Positions 1 to 8,548 of a DNA stretch of 25,190 bases are shown here, piece by piece. Position 1 is the first letter of the stretch. The number at the start of each line of letters is the position of its first letter. The notes beneath the pieces were generated by a model. It was not told where the DNA came from. It did no database searches and worked only from the letters and a program-made list of their open reading frames with translations. The DNA lies in NCBI GenBank assembly GCA_964486455.1, contig CAZAMP010000056.1:1-25190 (forward strand). The letters are read 5' to 3'. The position numbers were made by a program, and so were the translations under genes. The DNA is from CAZAMP01 sp964486455 (GTDB taxonomy: Bacteria > Eisenbacteria > RBG-16-71-46 > CAZAMP01).

Positions 1-1445
<1,445 letters not shown>

Positions 1446-1459
1446 CGTCGTGCTACTCC

Positions 1460-2455
1460 CTATCCGACCGAGGGGTCGTCAGTTCGATCGAAAAGCGTAC
1501 CGGCCGCGAGCAGGAGGTCCGCGGCACCGGCGGGGTTCTCGTCCCGCTGATAAACACGATCCACCTGGCGCTTGAGTTCCGTCTTCATTTCGGCCGTCCA
1601 GAAGCGTCGCCGGATTCGACTCTCGAGAATGTCCAGCACGCGCCGGCGTATGGCGGCGCGGCGGCGCTCCTCCAATAGACCGTGCTCACTCAAATGCGCG
1701 GCATGCACCAAGATCGCTTCCTTGATCTCGTCGGCGCCCTCGCCGCGCGCGGCAATCGCTTTCAAGACCGGCGGTCGCCAATCCCCGTCCGACGCACGGC
1801 TACTCGATTTGTAGTCCAGCATCGTCTCGATGTCGCGCGTCAGCGCGTCCGCCCCGTCACGGTCCGCCTTGTTGACGATGAAGACATCGGCGATCTCCAT
1901 GAGACCCGCTTTCATCGCCTGAACGTTGTCGCCCGCTTCGGGGCTGAAAACGACAAGTGTGGTGTCCGCAAGCCCGGCGATCTCGAGCTCCGTCTGCCCC
2001 ACGCCGACCGTCTCGATGAGCACGGGATTGCAGCCGGACGCGTCGAGGATGTCGACGGCATCCCACGTGCCACGAGAGAGTCCGCCAAACACACCGCGGC
2101 TCGCCATCGATCGGATGAAGACTCCGGGATCGGTGCTGTGCCTCGTCATGCGAACGCGATCGCCCAGGAGCGCACCACCCGAGAAAGGACTGGTCGGGTC
2201 CACGGCGACGATGCCGACCCGGTCGGAGGTTCGTCGATAGACGCCGGCCATCGCGCCGACCAGGGTGCTCTTCCCGGCGCCCGGCGGACCGGTGAATCCC
2301 AACCGCGCCGCCTGCCCGACCCGAGGATGGATCGCCGACAGGATGTCACTCGCGCCCTCGGTGGAATTCTCCACCAGTGAGATGGCACGTGCAACCGCGC
2401 GGCGGTCGCTATTCAGCACGCCAGTGATGAGCGTCTGTATGCTATCCGTCGTCAC
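1460..2455 (-). CDS. meaB: MeaB/ArgK-type GTPase, chaperone of B12-dependent acyl-CoA mutase
   Basis: A G3E-family P-loop GTPase that loads adenosylcobalamin into the mutase and protects it from inactivation. It has 331 residues, the usual family size. The Walker A motif GPPGAGKST is at 56-64 and the switch I segment DPTSPFSGGALLGDR at 86-100. The G3 region ETVGVGQ is at 148-154 and the base-specificity motif NKAD at 195-198. The start is GTG at 2455 with only a weak ribosome-binding site (GGATGA). A good promoter lies at 2508-2536. The mutase gene begins 14 bases after its stop, which is the classical chaperone-client pairing. In isobutyryl-CoA mutases this chaperone can be fused to the mutase; here it is a separate polypeptide. 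The C-terminal part (about 255-331) is the helical dimerisation region of the family. Confidence 0.95.
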   Translation of the reverse strand: MTTDSIQTLITGVLNSDRRAVARAISLVENSTEGASDILSAIHPRVGQAARLGFTGPPGAGKSTLVGAMAGVYRRTSDRVGIVAVDPTSPFSGGALLGDRVRMTRHSTDPGVFIRSMASRGVFGGLSRGTWDAVDILDASGCNPVLIETVGVGQTELEIAGLADTTLVVFSPEAGDNVQAMKAGLMEIADVFIVNKADRDGADALTRDIETMLDYKSSSRASDGDWRPPVLKAIAARGEGADEIKEAILVHAAHLSEHGLLEERRRAAIRRRVLDILESRIRRRFWTAEMKTELKRQVDRVYQRDENPAGAADLLLAAGTLFDRTDDPSVG

Positions 2456-2507
2456 TGTAAGATCATCCGGCGGAACGTGTTAGTGCCTACTGAGTGGAAG
2501 CCAAACG

Positions 2508-2536
2508 AGGCTATCACCCACACCCGATTCTGTCAA
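2508..2536 (-). promoter_or_regulatory. Predicted sigma-70-type promoter of meaB-mutase operon
   Basis: Read on the minus strand: -35 TTGACA (2531-2536), a 17-base spacer, then -10 TAGCCT (2508-2513) preceded by TGA, i.e. an extended -10 (TGATAGCCT). The predicted transcript starts near 2501 and has a leader of about 46 bases before the GTG of meaB. The -35 is perfect. The -10 matches the consensus only at its three most important positions, but the same TGATAGCCTC string recurs in two other promoters in this window. Confidence 0.7.
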
Positions 2537-2615
2537 CTGAGGGCGGACGGAATCGCCCAATCTCCATACGGTTAGAGCGTTCGACGGTCGCTCCCACGAG
2601 GCGGAGATCCAGGGC

Positions 2616-2996
2616 TCAGGTCGTGAACGACGACGGAGGTCGAAAGGGGGCCTGATAGTGCCGGAGCGTCATGCGTCGCGACGCACGCTCGAGCTGGAGC
2701 GCGATGATCTCGTAGCGCATGCGCCACCCCGCCCGGAGTAGTCGTCCGGCCAGCGGTGCCGTCGCCTGGAGGATCTGCTGTTGTTTCGGCCGGTTCACGG
2801 CGTGTGTCGCCCCTCCGGCCCTCGAGTGGCTTCGGAGCTTCACCTCGACGAAAACGATGGTGCGTCCCCGCCGCGCGATGATGTCGATCTCCCGTCGGCC
2901 GAAGCACGCGTTTCGCCTGAGGATCTCGTGGCCGGTGAGTTCGAGGTACGCTGCGGCTATCGCCTCACCTCGCCGACCGGCTTCGACACTGTTCAT
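2616..2996 (-). CDS. yraN: YraN family protein (UPF0102), PD-(D/E)XK nuclease-like fold
   Basis: A small protein of 126 residues, typical for UPF0102. The family folds like Holliday-junction and restriction-type nucleases, but its biological role is not settled. The N-terminal GRRGEAIAAAYL segment (7-18) is present. The nuclease-like core is EIDIIAR (36-42), with E36 and D38, and FVEVK (49-53), with E51 and K53. The start is ATG at 2996 with GAGGCGACG just upstream. It follows rnhB, a frequent neighbour in other phyla (rplS-rnhB-yraN). Here a 218-base non-coding stretch separates the two, so it may have its own control. The C-terminus (about 110-126) is basic and of low conservation. Confidence 0.88.
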   Translation of the reverse strand: MNSVEAGRRGEAIAAAYLELTGHEILRRNACFGRREIDIIARRGRTIVFVEVKLRSHSRAGGATHAVNRPKQQQILQATAPLAGRLLRAGWRMRYEIIALQLERASRRMTLRHYQAPFRPPSSFTT

Positions 2997-3214
2997 CGTC
3001 GCCTCTGTTGTGGGGGCGGTGGGCCCGCCCCCCGGATTTCGTCGCGGTTCACCGCAGACTCGATTGCGGGGCCGCGCGATTTTGTGCCCGGGTACAAACT
3101 GCTAAAGAGCTACTACCGAACGAGTTTCACCTATCCACCTTGTACGCCACCGGGCGGCCCGTTGCCCATTGTGCGGGGCGGACCCATGGCCGTTCGCCCG
3201 GCCCGCGCCCGAAG
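2997..3214. other. Spacer between rnhB and yraN with GC-rich inverted repeats
   Basis: I see no convincing gene in these 218 bases. All reading frames that cross them are shadows of flanking genes. They hold a perfect 8-bp GC stem (listed separately) just before the yraN ribosome-binding site. A near-palindrome built from CGGGC and GCCCG lies around 3150-3165. I could not place a -35/-10 pair of the kind seen elsewhere in the window. The length is unusual for an operon in which other gaps are -17 to +20 bases. Confidence 0.5.
3012..3032 (-). repeat. Perfect 8-bp GC-only hairpin upstream of yraN
   Basis: On the plus strand the arms GGGGGCGG (3012-3019) and CCGCCCCC (3025-3032) enclose a 5-base loop. 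No T tract follows in either direction, so this is not a standard intrinsic terminator. In yraN mRNA it would lie about 15 bases before the start codon and could limit ribosome access or mark a processed end. Confidence 0.6.
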
Positions 3215-3844
3215 CTATGCGCCCAACGGGAGAGAACGCTGTCTGAGGGGAGAGAACGAAAGGCGATGAATGGGACACGGACCATGCCGCTCGATAGCGG
3301 CCATGTGCGCCCGCGTCGGGTACCCTTTGTGCCCGGCGAAACCATAGTGCGGATAGATCGAATCGTAAAGCGTCATGATGTGGTCTCGGGTGACCTTCGC
3401 GACGATCGACGCGCACGCAATGACGAGCTCGCGCGAGTCGCCCTTCACCATGGCCTCGTGCTCGTGGGGAAAGCCCGAAACGGGATTGCCGTCAATGAGG
3501 GAGATATCGGGAGGAGATGGAAGCCGTTCGGCGGCGAGTCGCATCGCGAGCTCGCTTGCCCGTAGGATGTTCATGTCATCCACCACACGCGGGCCGACGG
3601 CCGCGCAACCGACCGCCGTCGCCCGATCGTGGATGATGTCGAAGAGCCGCTCGCGTGCCCCGGGATTGAGCTCTTTGGAATCGCGCGCCCCCGGGATCCG
3701 GCAACCGACCGGAAGCAGCACGGCGGCCGCGACGACCGGCCCGGCCAACGGCCCGCGGCCGGCCTCGTCGATCCCCGCGATCGACCGCGCCCCACGGCGT
3801 CGCCAGAATCGCTCCCGCCGCCGGCCCGGCGCTCGGCCGACCAT
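3215..3844 (-). CDS. rnhB: Ribonuclease HII
   Basis: Cuts RNA in RNA-DNA hybrids and removes single ribonucleotides from DNA (with manganese or magnesium). It has 209 residues, normal for the family. The signature DEAGRGPLAGP (26-36) supplies D26 and E27. DSKELNPGAR follows at 55-64. LIDGNP gives D118, and SIVAKVTRD (146-154) gives D154, completing the four acidic catalytic residues. The first 20 residues are an arginine-rich extension before the conserved core. The ATG at 3844 lies only four bases after the rplS stop, so the two are probably translationally coupled. The order rplS-rnhB is widely conserved in bacteria. Confidence 0.96.
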   Translation of the reverse strand: MVGRAPGRRRERFWRRRGARSIAGIDEAGRGPLAGPVVAAAVLLPVGCRIPGARDSKELNPGARERLFDIIHDRATAVGCAAVGPRVVDDMNILRASELAMRLAAERLPSPPDISLIDGNPVSGFPHEHEAMVKGDSRELVIACASIVAKVTRDHIMTLYDSIYPHYGFAGHKGYPTRAHMAAIERHGPCPIHRLSFSPLRQRSLPLGA

Positions 3845-3848
3845 GGGT

Positions 3849-4202
3849 CTAGCGCTTGTCGGTCCGCAGCGGCTTGATCCGGGCGTCTTTGCCCTTCATC
3901 TTCCGGAGGTAGTAGAGCTTCCCGCGACGGACGCGACCCCGCCGGACGACCTCGAGCTTGGCCAGGTTCGGCGAGTGGAGGGGAAAGATCCGCTCGACGC
4001 CGATGCCGTCGGAAATCTTGCGGACGATAAACGTCTCACCCGTCCCGGCGCCACGGCGACTGATGACCACGCCCTGGAAGATCTGGGTCCGGACTTTTTC
4101 GCCCTCCTCGACCTGGACGTGAACCCGGACCGTGTCGCCCGATCCGAATTCGGGGAGCTTCCGTTTGAGGAAGCCTGCCTCTATCCGACGAATGTTCTCC
4201 AT
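3849..4202 (-). CDS. rplS: 50S ribosomal protein L19
   Basis: A large-subunit protein at the 30S-50S interface. It has 117 residues, the usual size. The conserved core includes the FGSGDTVRVHVQVEEGEK stretch (about 20-37), FQGVVISRRGAGTGETFIVRK (about 43-63), GIGVERIFPLHSP and VRRGRVRRGKLYYLR. The ATG at 4202 shares one base with the trmD stop (TGATG). A GAAGGAAGAGAC purine tract upstream, inside trmD, serves as ribosome-binding site. This is the standard rpsP-rimM-trmD-rplS ribosome-maturation operon. Confidence 0.97.
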   Translation of the reverse strand: MENIRRIEAGFLKRKLPEFGSGDTVRVHVQVEEGEKVRTQIFQGVVISRRGAGTGETFIVRKISDGIGVERIFPLHSPNLAKLEVVRRGRVRRGKLYYLRKMKGKDARIKPLRTDKR

Positions 4203-4981
4203 CAGTCTCTTCCTTCTCTATGCTTGATGAGCGTGTCCGCTATCTCAGCAACTTCCCTCGCGATGTCGGGAAGCAGCTTCACTTCCTCATCCGTGAGCGA
4301 CGTGCGCTCGAGCAACTCCGGCCTGAGCAGCAGCGTTCTCTTGAGCGCCTCACGCGTCCGCCATGCCTCGATCTGCGCATGGTGCCCCGAGAGCAGAACG
4401 TCGGGAACAGCCGTCCCCTCGAACCGCTCCGGCCGCGTGTAGTACGGCGCGTCCAAACGCCCTGTCTCGAACGAATCGGTGTCGACCGACTCCGGATCGC
4501 CGACCACGCCGGGCAGCAGTCGCGCCACGGCATCCACGATAACCATGGCGGCCAGCTCGCCGCCGGCAAGCACGTAGTCGCCGATCGAGACCTCGCGATC
4601 GACGAGACCTCTCACCCGATCGTCGACGTCCTTGTAGCGGCCCGACACCAACGTGATCCTGGCCGTCTCCGCGAACTCGCGGGCCATTCGTTGATCGAAC
4701 CGCTCACCCTGTGGTCCGAGCAATAGACGAACCGCGCGCTCCCCCGATGCCTCTTCGACATCTTCGAGCGCCTTCGCCACCGGCTCGGCCTTGAGGATCA
4801 TCCCAGCGCCGCCGCCGTATGGCGCGTCATCGACCGACCGGTGCCGATCGGTCGTGTAGTTACGCAGATCAACCGTGCGAATCTTCAGGATCGACCGCTC
4901 GCACGCGATCCGGATCATCCCCTCGGCGAACGGGTCGCCGAACATCGACGGAAAGGCCGTGATGATAGCGATCTCATGCAT
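4202..4981 (-). CDS. trmD: tRNA (guanine-N1)-methyltransferase TrmD
   Basis: Methylates G37 of tRNAs that read CNN codons, using S-adenosylmethionine, and so prevents +1 frameshifting. It has 259 residues. SPOUT-fold landmarks are YGGGAGM (55-61), GPQGERFDQ (89-97), SGRYKDVDDRV (113-123), SIGDYVLAGGE (132-142) and LDAPYYTRP (174-182), the last carrying the catalytic-type Asp175. Many homologues read GRYEG[IV]DER in the third motif; GRYKDVDDR is a mild variant. The ATG at 4981 lies 8 bases inside the end of rimM, which implies translational coupling. Confidence 0.97.
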   Translation of the reverse strand: MHEIAIITAFPSMFGDPFAEGMIRIACERSILKIRTVDLRNYTTDRHRSVDDAPYGGGAGMILKAEPVAKALEDVEEASGERAVRLLLGPQGERFDQRMAREFAETARITLVSGRYKDVDDRVRGLVDREVSIGDYVLAGGELAAMVIVDAVARLLPGVVGDPESVDTDSFETGRLDAPYYTRPERFEGTAVPDVLLSGHHAQIEAWRTREALKRTLLLRPELLERTSLTDEEVKLLPDIAREVAEIADTLIKHREGRD

Positions 4982-5534
4982 CGGACTCCCCGTGCGCCTT
5001 GTCGTTGATCTCGAGGAGGCCCGGCAATACGTGAATGATCAGCGTCTTGCCTTCCGGGTCAACCTCGCGCAGCACCTCGTCCGTCGCGGGAATCAGGTGC
5101 TCCATCTCTCCGTCACGCACGATGAGCACATCGTTCGCGCCGGTCCGCACTCGGTCATCGATCCTACCGAGGTCGACACCCTCTTCGGTGACAACCCGAT
5201 ATCCGCGAAGCTGTGGCCAAAGATGGCCGTCCGTCGTCGGCTCCGGCAGATCCTCTTCCGGGACCTCGATGGTCGCGCCGACGAGCGCTTCCGCCGCGTT
5301 GCGATCGACCACACCCGGGAGCGTAACCAGGAGTCCCCCCCTGTGAGGTCGCGTGGCAATCAGCTCAACGATTTCGATGCTATCCGCGCTCTCCTGCCGT
5401 CGCAGGTGAACGCGTTCGCGCTCCGCCAAGAGCGCCAGTTCATCCGGTTCGCCCCGCACAAGAACTTCGCCGCGAATGCCGTGTGCCCGAACGAGACGTC
5501 CGATGACGATCATCGATGCCGGGTCACCGGCCAT
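4974..5534 (-). CDS. rimM: Ribosome maturation factor RimM
   Basis: An assembly factor that binds ribosomal protein S19 and helps 30S head maturation. It has 186 residues. The N-terminal barrel begins with VIGRLVRAHGIRGEV (about 9-23). The C-terminal PRC-barrel contains LWPQLRGYRVVTEEG, GANDVLIV and HLIPATDEVLREVD. The ATG at 5534 follows the khpA stop (5540) by five bases, and its last 8 bases overlap trmD. The position between khpA and trmD matches the common order rpsP-khpA-rimM-trmD-rplS. Confidence 0.95.
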   Translation of the reverse strand: MAGDPASMIVIGRLVRAHGIRGEVLVRGEPDELALLAERERVHLRRQESADSIEIVELIATRPHRGGLLVTLPGVVDRNAAEALVGATIEVPEEDLPEPTTDGHLWPQLRGYRVVTEEGVDLGRIDDRVRTGANDVLIVRDGEMEHLIPATDEVLREVDPEGKTLIIHVLPGLLEINDKAHGESDA

Positions 5535-5539
5535 GACGG

Positions 5540-5770
5540 TTACTCCGTGACTTCGACGGCGATGTTCTTTCCCTGTAGTGCCGCGGCCGCTGAGACGATG
5601 TTTCGAAGCGAGCGAATCGTTTGTCCGTTCTTGCCGATGACGCGTCCGCGGTCGTCGGCATGCACGCTCACCTCAAAAATCGTGGACTTCTCGCCCGCCA
5701 GCTCACGCACCTTGACGTCGTCGGGGCGCTCAACGAGAGACCGGGTCACATATTCGATCAGCTTAACCAC
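5540..5770 (-). CDS. khpA: KH-domain RNA-binding protein KhpA (YlqC family)
   Basis: A single KH-domain protein of 76 residues. In Gram-positive bacteria it partners with KhpB/Jag and is linked to RNA regulation and cell elongation; elsewhere its role is poorly known. The KH signature is VIGKNGQTIRSLR (about 44-56), with the nucleic-acid-binding GKNG loop. The start is GTG at 5770. A strong AAAGGTGA ribosome-binding site lies inside the last codons of rpsP, and only three bases separate the presumed rpsP stop from this GTG, so it is tightly coupled to S16. Confidence 0.93.
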   Translation of the reverse strand: MVKLIEYVTRSLVERPDDVKVRELAGEKSTIFEVSVHADDRGRVIGKNGQTIRSLRNIVSAAAALQGKNIAVEVTE

Positions 5771-5773
5771 GGT

Positions 5774-6389
5774 CTACACATCACCTTTCTTCTCTTCCGG
5801 GGCGGCCGGCTTCGNNNNNNNNNNNNNNNNNNNNNNNNNNNNNNNNNNNNNNNNNNNNNNNNNNNNNNNNNNNNNNNNNNNNNNNNNNNNNNNNNNNNNN
5901 NNNNNNNNNNNNNNCCGGGGCGGCCGGCTTCGCTTCCGCCTTCGGAGCTTCGGGCTTCTTCGGCGGCGCGGCTTCGGGCTTCTTCTCCGGCGGGTGCTTT
6001 CTGTCCGCGCCAGGCTTCCCGTCGGCCGCGGGCTTGTCCGCCTTCGGCTTGCTGTCCGTTCGAGGGCTCTGCGTGACGATATTGGCGGCCTCTTCGACCG
6101 CGCTGCGCCGACGCTCGCGCGCTTCGTCCGCTACCGCATCCGCCGTCGGGAACGTCTCCGCCTTCTTGAGCAGGCTCTTGACGGTGTTGCTTGCGATCGC
6201 GCCCTTCTCAATCCAGCTCTTGGCCTTCTCAGTGTCGATCTGGACCATCGGGGTCTTGGGAAGGGGATCGTAATACCCGAGCGTCGTAATGAAACGACCG
6301 TCGCGGGGACTCCGACCATCTACAACTACGATCCGATAGAACGGGCGATGCCTTGTGCCCGCCCTCTGGAGCCGGATCTTGACTGCCAA
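5774..6389 (-). CDS. rpsP: 30S ribosomal protein S16 with long Lys/Pro/Ala-rich C-terminal tail (interrupted by assembly gap)
   Basis: A small-subunit protein needed for 30S assembly. Residues 1-80 are ordinary S16 (AVKIRLQRAGTRHRPFYRIV, DGRFITTLGYYDP). After it comes a tail of about 80 residues, rich in Lys, Ala and Pro, with KKPEAPKAEAKPAAP-like repeats. Most S16 proteins stop near residue 80-90. The start is TTG at 6389, with AGGAGGTG five bases before it. The 100-N gap (5815-5914) lies in the tail. Read through the Ns literally, the frame ends at 5781. If the identical 18 bases on both sides of the gap are merged, the frame instead continues as APEEKKGDV and stops at TAG 5774-5776. I prefer that reading, but the true tail length is unknown. 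Confidence 0.9.
5797..5932. repeat. Identical 18-base contig ends flanking the scaffold gap
   Basis: Bases 5797-5814 and 5915-5932 are the same 18-mer, and each copy touches the N run directly. This is what two contigs that overlap but were not joined look like, or contigs broken inside a tandem repeat. Merging them removes 118 bases, which shifts the frame by one. That gives rpsP a natural stop three bases before khpA. Confidence 0.85.
5815..5914. other. Assembly gap (100 N)
   Basis: Exactly 100 undetermined bases, the conventional placeholder for a gap of unknown size. It falls in the repetitive C-terminal tail of rpsP. Confidence 0.99.
5947..5985. repeat. 15-bp direct repeat, 24-base period, in rpsP tail
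   Basis: GCTTCGGGCTTCTTC occurs at 5947-5961 and 5971-5985, eight codons apart. It encodes the repeated (K)KPEA unit of the S16 tail. A repeat of this kind next to the gap probably explains why assembly broke there. Confidence 0.85.
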
Positions 6390-6407
6390 CTCACACCTCC
6401 TCTGCCG

Positions 6408-7733
6408 CTACATGGGTAATGGCAACCCGCCGCGCATCTTCTTCGGTAGCCGAGAGAACTTTTTCATCATCTTGGTCATCTGCTTGAACTGCTTCAGGAG
6501 CTGATTGACATCCTGGACGGTGGTCCCGCTCCCTCGGCTGATGCGCCTACGACGCGACCCGTCGATGATCCGCGGGTAGCGCCGTTCCTTCGATGTCATG
6601 GAAAGAATGATGGCCTCGGTGCGCGAGAACGCCTTGGGATCGAGATCGATGCCCTTCAACTTGTTCCCCACGCCCGGGATCATCTTCAACAAGTCCTCCA
6701 TCGGCCCCATCCGGCGAACCTGACGGAGCTGGTCGAGGAAATCCTCCAACGTGAACTCGCTCTTGCGGAGGCGAGATTCGAGCTTCTTGGCCTTCTCCAC
6801 GTCGATCGTGGTTTGCGCCTTCTCGACGAGGGTGAGCACGTCACCCATTCCGAGAATGCGCGATGCCATGCGATCGGGATGAAACGCCACGAGGTTCGCG
6901 GCCTTCTCACCCTCAGCGATGAAGACGATCGGACGACCCGTGACCTCCCGAACCGACAGCGCGGCCCCGCCGCGCGCGTCGCCGTCCATCTTCGTGAGAA
7001 CGACGCCGTCGACGCCCAAGCTCCCGTTGAACGCTTCCGCGCTCTGAACGGCATCCTGACCGGTCATGCCATCGAGAACGAGAAGCGTCTCCTTCGGCTC
7101 CATCGCCTCGCGCAACCGGCGAAGCTCTTCCATCAGCTCTTCGTCGATGTGGAGCCGCCCGGCCGTGTCGAGCACCAGGTAGTCCGCGCTGATCTTGCGC
7201 GCGGCATCGAACGCGTCTTCCGCGATCTTGACCACGTCGGTCGTCGTGCGATCCGAGTGAACGGGCACATCGATCTCTTTGCCGACCGTCTCGAGCTGAT
7301 CGATCGCCGCGGGACGATAGACGTCGCAAGCGGCGAGCAATACGCGCTCTTTCTTCTTTCGGAGATGCAGCGCCAACTTCTGGCAGAACGAGGTCTTCCC
7401 AGAGCCCTGCAGCCCAACGACCATCACGACCGTCGGCGGGAAGTTGGTCTTGCGGAGCGGACGGTTCTGCCCTCCGAGCAGGCGGACCATCTCCTCATGA
7501 ACGATCTGAATGACCTGCTGACCCGGCGTGAGCCCCTTGAGGACATCGTGTCCGACAGCGCGCGCTTCGACCCGCTTGACGAATTCCTTCGCCACAGCAA
7601 AGTTCACGTCAGCGCTGAGTAGCGCACGACGGACATCCCGAAGCGCGTCGCGGACATTCTCGTCCGAGAGAGTGCCTTGTCCCCGGAGCTTCCGGAAGGC
7701 ACCTTCAAATTTCTCCGTAAGTTGTTCAAACAT
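6408..7733 (-). CDS. ffh: Signal recognition particle protein Ffh (SRP54)
   Basis: The GTPase subunit of the signal recognition particle. It binds 4.5S RNA and hydrophobic signal sequences and delivers ribosomes to FtsY and SecYEG. It has 441 residues from the preferred start. The N domain begins MFEQLTEKFEGAFRKL. The G domain has GLQGSGKT (107-114), DVYRPAAIDQL (137-147), DTAGR (189-193) and TKMD (247-250). The M domain carries the RNA-binding SRRRRISRGSGTTVQDVN segment and the methionine-rich QMTKMMKKF. An ATG at 7778 would add 15 residues, but homologues start at the ATG at 7733. The ribosome-binding site there is weak. A promoter is predicted at 7812-7839, at the end of rpe. rpsP starts 18 bases downstream. 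Confidence 0.96.
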   Translation of the reverse strand: MFEQLTEKFEGAFRKLRGQGTLSDENVRDALRDVRRALLSADVNFAVAKEFVKRVEARAVGHDVLKGLTPGQQVIQIVHEEMVRLLGGQNRPLRKTNFPPTVVMVVGLQGSGKTSFCQKLALHLRKKKERVLLAACDVYRPAAIDQLETVGKEIDVPVHSDRTTTDVVKIAEDAFDAARKISADYLVLDTAGRLHIDEELMEELRRLREAMEPKETLLVLDGMTGQDAVQSAEAFNGSLGVDGVVLTKMDGDARGGAALSVREVTGRPIVFIAEGEKAANLVAFHPDRMASRILGMGDVLTLVEKAQTTIDVEKAKKLESRLRKSEFTLEDFLDQLRQVRRMGPMEDLLKMIPGVGNKLKGIDLDPKAFSRTEAIILSMTSKERRYPRIIDGSRRRRISRGSGTTVQDVNQLLKQFKQMTKMMKKFSRLPKKMRGGLPLPM

Positions 7734-7811
7734 AAGACAATGACCAAAAGGCCCGTCACGTGGATGAGCGTACTTCACCCTCCAAGACGGGGCCCGAATG
7801 GCGAACGCAGA

Positions 7812-7839
7812 ATTTTACCAGAAAGCCGGCTGACGGCAA
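7812..7839 (-). promoter_or_regulatory. Predicted promoter for ffh-rpsP-khpA-rimM-trmD-rplS-rnhB
   Basis: On the minus strand: -35 TTGCCG (7834-7839), a 16-base spacer, and -10 TAAAAT (7812-7817) with an upstream TG (TGGTAAAAT). It starts where the rpe stop codon ends and leaves a leader of about 75 bases before ffh. This gives the translation operon its own promoter, independent of read-through from rpe. Confidence 0.6.
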
Positions 7840-7846
7840 GGGGTTT

Positions 7847-8548
7847 CTAGCGGATGCCTTGGGCGGCGGCGGCCTCGATCGAGCGGAATGCTCCGGCCGG
7901 ATCGTCGTTCGAGAAAACGGCGCTGCCGGCCACGAGGATGTCGCCCCCAAGGCGTGTGAGCATCTCGGCGTTGGCAGCGTCGACTCCGCCATCGATCTGG
8001 ATGGCGAACTCTAACCCTCTGTCATTACGTATCTTCGATGCGGTCTCTATCTTCTCCAACACCTCCGGACAGAAGATCTGACCGCCGAAGCCCGGGAAAA
8101 CCGACATGAGGAGCAGGAGATCGCACTCATCCAACGCCGCCTCCACGCGGTCGAGCGGCGTGTCGGGATTGAGCGAGACGCCGCTTCGCACGCCGAGCGA
8201 TCGGATCCGCCTCATCGGCTCCAGCAGATCGCCGAAGACCTCGGCATGAATGGTGATGAGATCGGCGCCGGCGTCGACGAACGCCTTCGCGTACCGAAGT
8301 GGCTCCTCGATCATGAGATGGCAGTCGAGAAACAGATGGGTGGAGCGTCGGACAGACTTAACGAGCGGTGGACCGAACGTGATGTTGTCGACGAAGTGAC
8401 CGTCCATCACGTCGAGGTGAAGGAGCTCCGCGCCGGCCTCTTCCACCTTCTCGACCTGCTCACCGAGTCGGGCGAAATCAGCGGAGAGGATCGAAGGCGC
8501 AACGAGCCCGCGCTTGCGATCGTTTCCGAAGAGGTTCTTCCCGTTCAC
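7847..8548 (-). CDS. rpe: Ribulose-phosphate 3-epimerase
   Basis: Interconverts ribulose 5-phosphate and xylulose 5-phosphate in the pentose phosphate pathway. It is a metal-dependent TIM barrel of 233 residues. Motifs are APSILSADFARL (17-28), LHLDVMDGHFVDN (43-55, metal and catalytic Asp46), DCHLM (75-79, metal ligand His77), SVFPGFGGQ and IQIDGGV (catalytic Asp). Many homologues have SVNPGFGGQ where this one has Phe. The start is GTG at 8548, overlapping the PASTA gene stop by four bases (GTGA), with a GGGGAGGGG ribosome-binding site. The placement of rpe at the end of a def-fmt-rsmB run is shared with many Firmicutes. Confidence 0.95.
   Translation of the reverse strand: MNGKNLFGNDRKRGLVAPSILSADFARLGEQVEKVEEAGAELLHLDVMDGHFVDNITFGPPLVKSVRRSTHLFLDCHLMIEEPLRYAKAFVDAGADLITIHAEVFGDLLEPMRRIRSLGVRSGVSLNPDTPLDRVEAALDECDLLLLMSVFPGFGGQIFCPEVLEKIETASKIRNDRGLEFAIQIDGGVDAANAEMLTRLGGDILVAGSAVFSNDDPAGAFRSIEAAAAQGIR

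Noticed and set aside
4875..6419. A 514-codon plus-strand frame crossing the N gap
   Set aside because: It is antisense to trmD, rimM, khpA and rpsP, which are all clear. It is open only because the Ns hold no stop codons.
7734..7778. N-terminal extension of Ffh from the ATG at 7778
   Set aside because: The 15 extra residues resemble no Ffh, while homologues start at the equivalent of the ATG at 7733.
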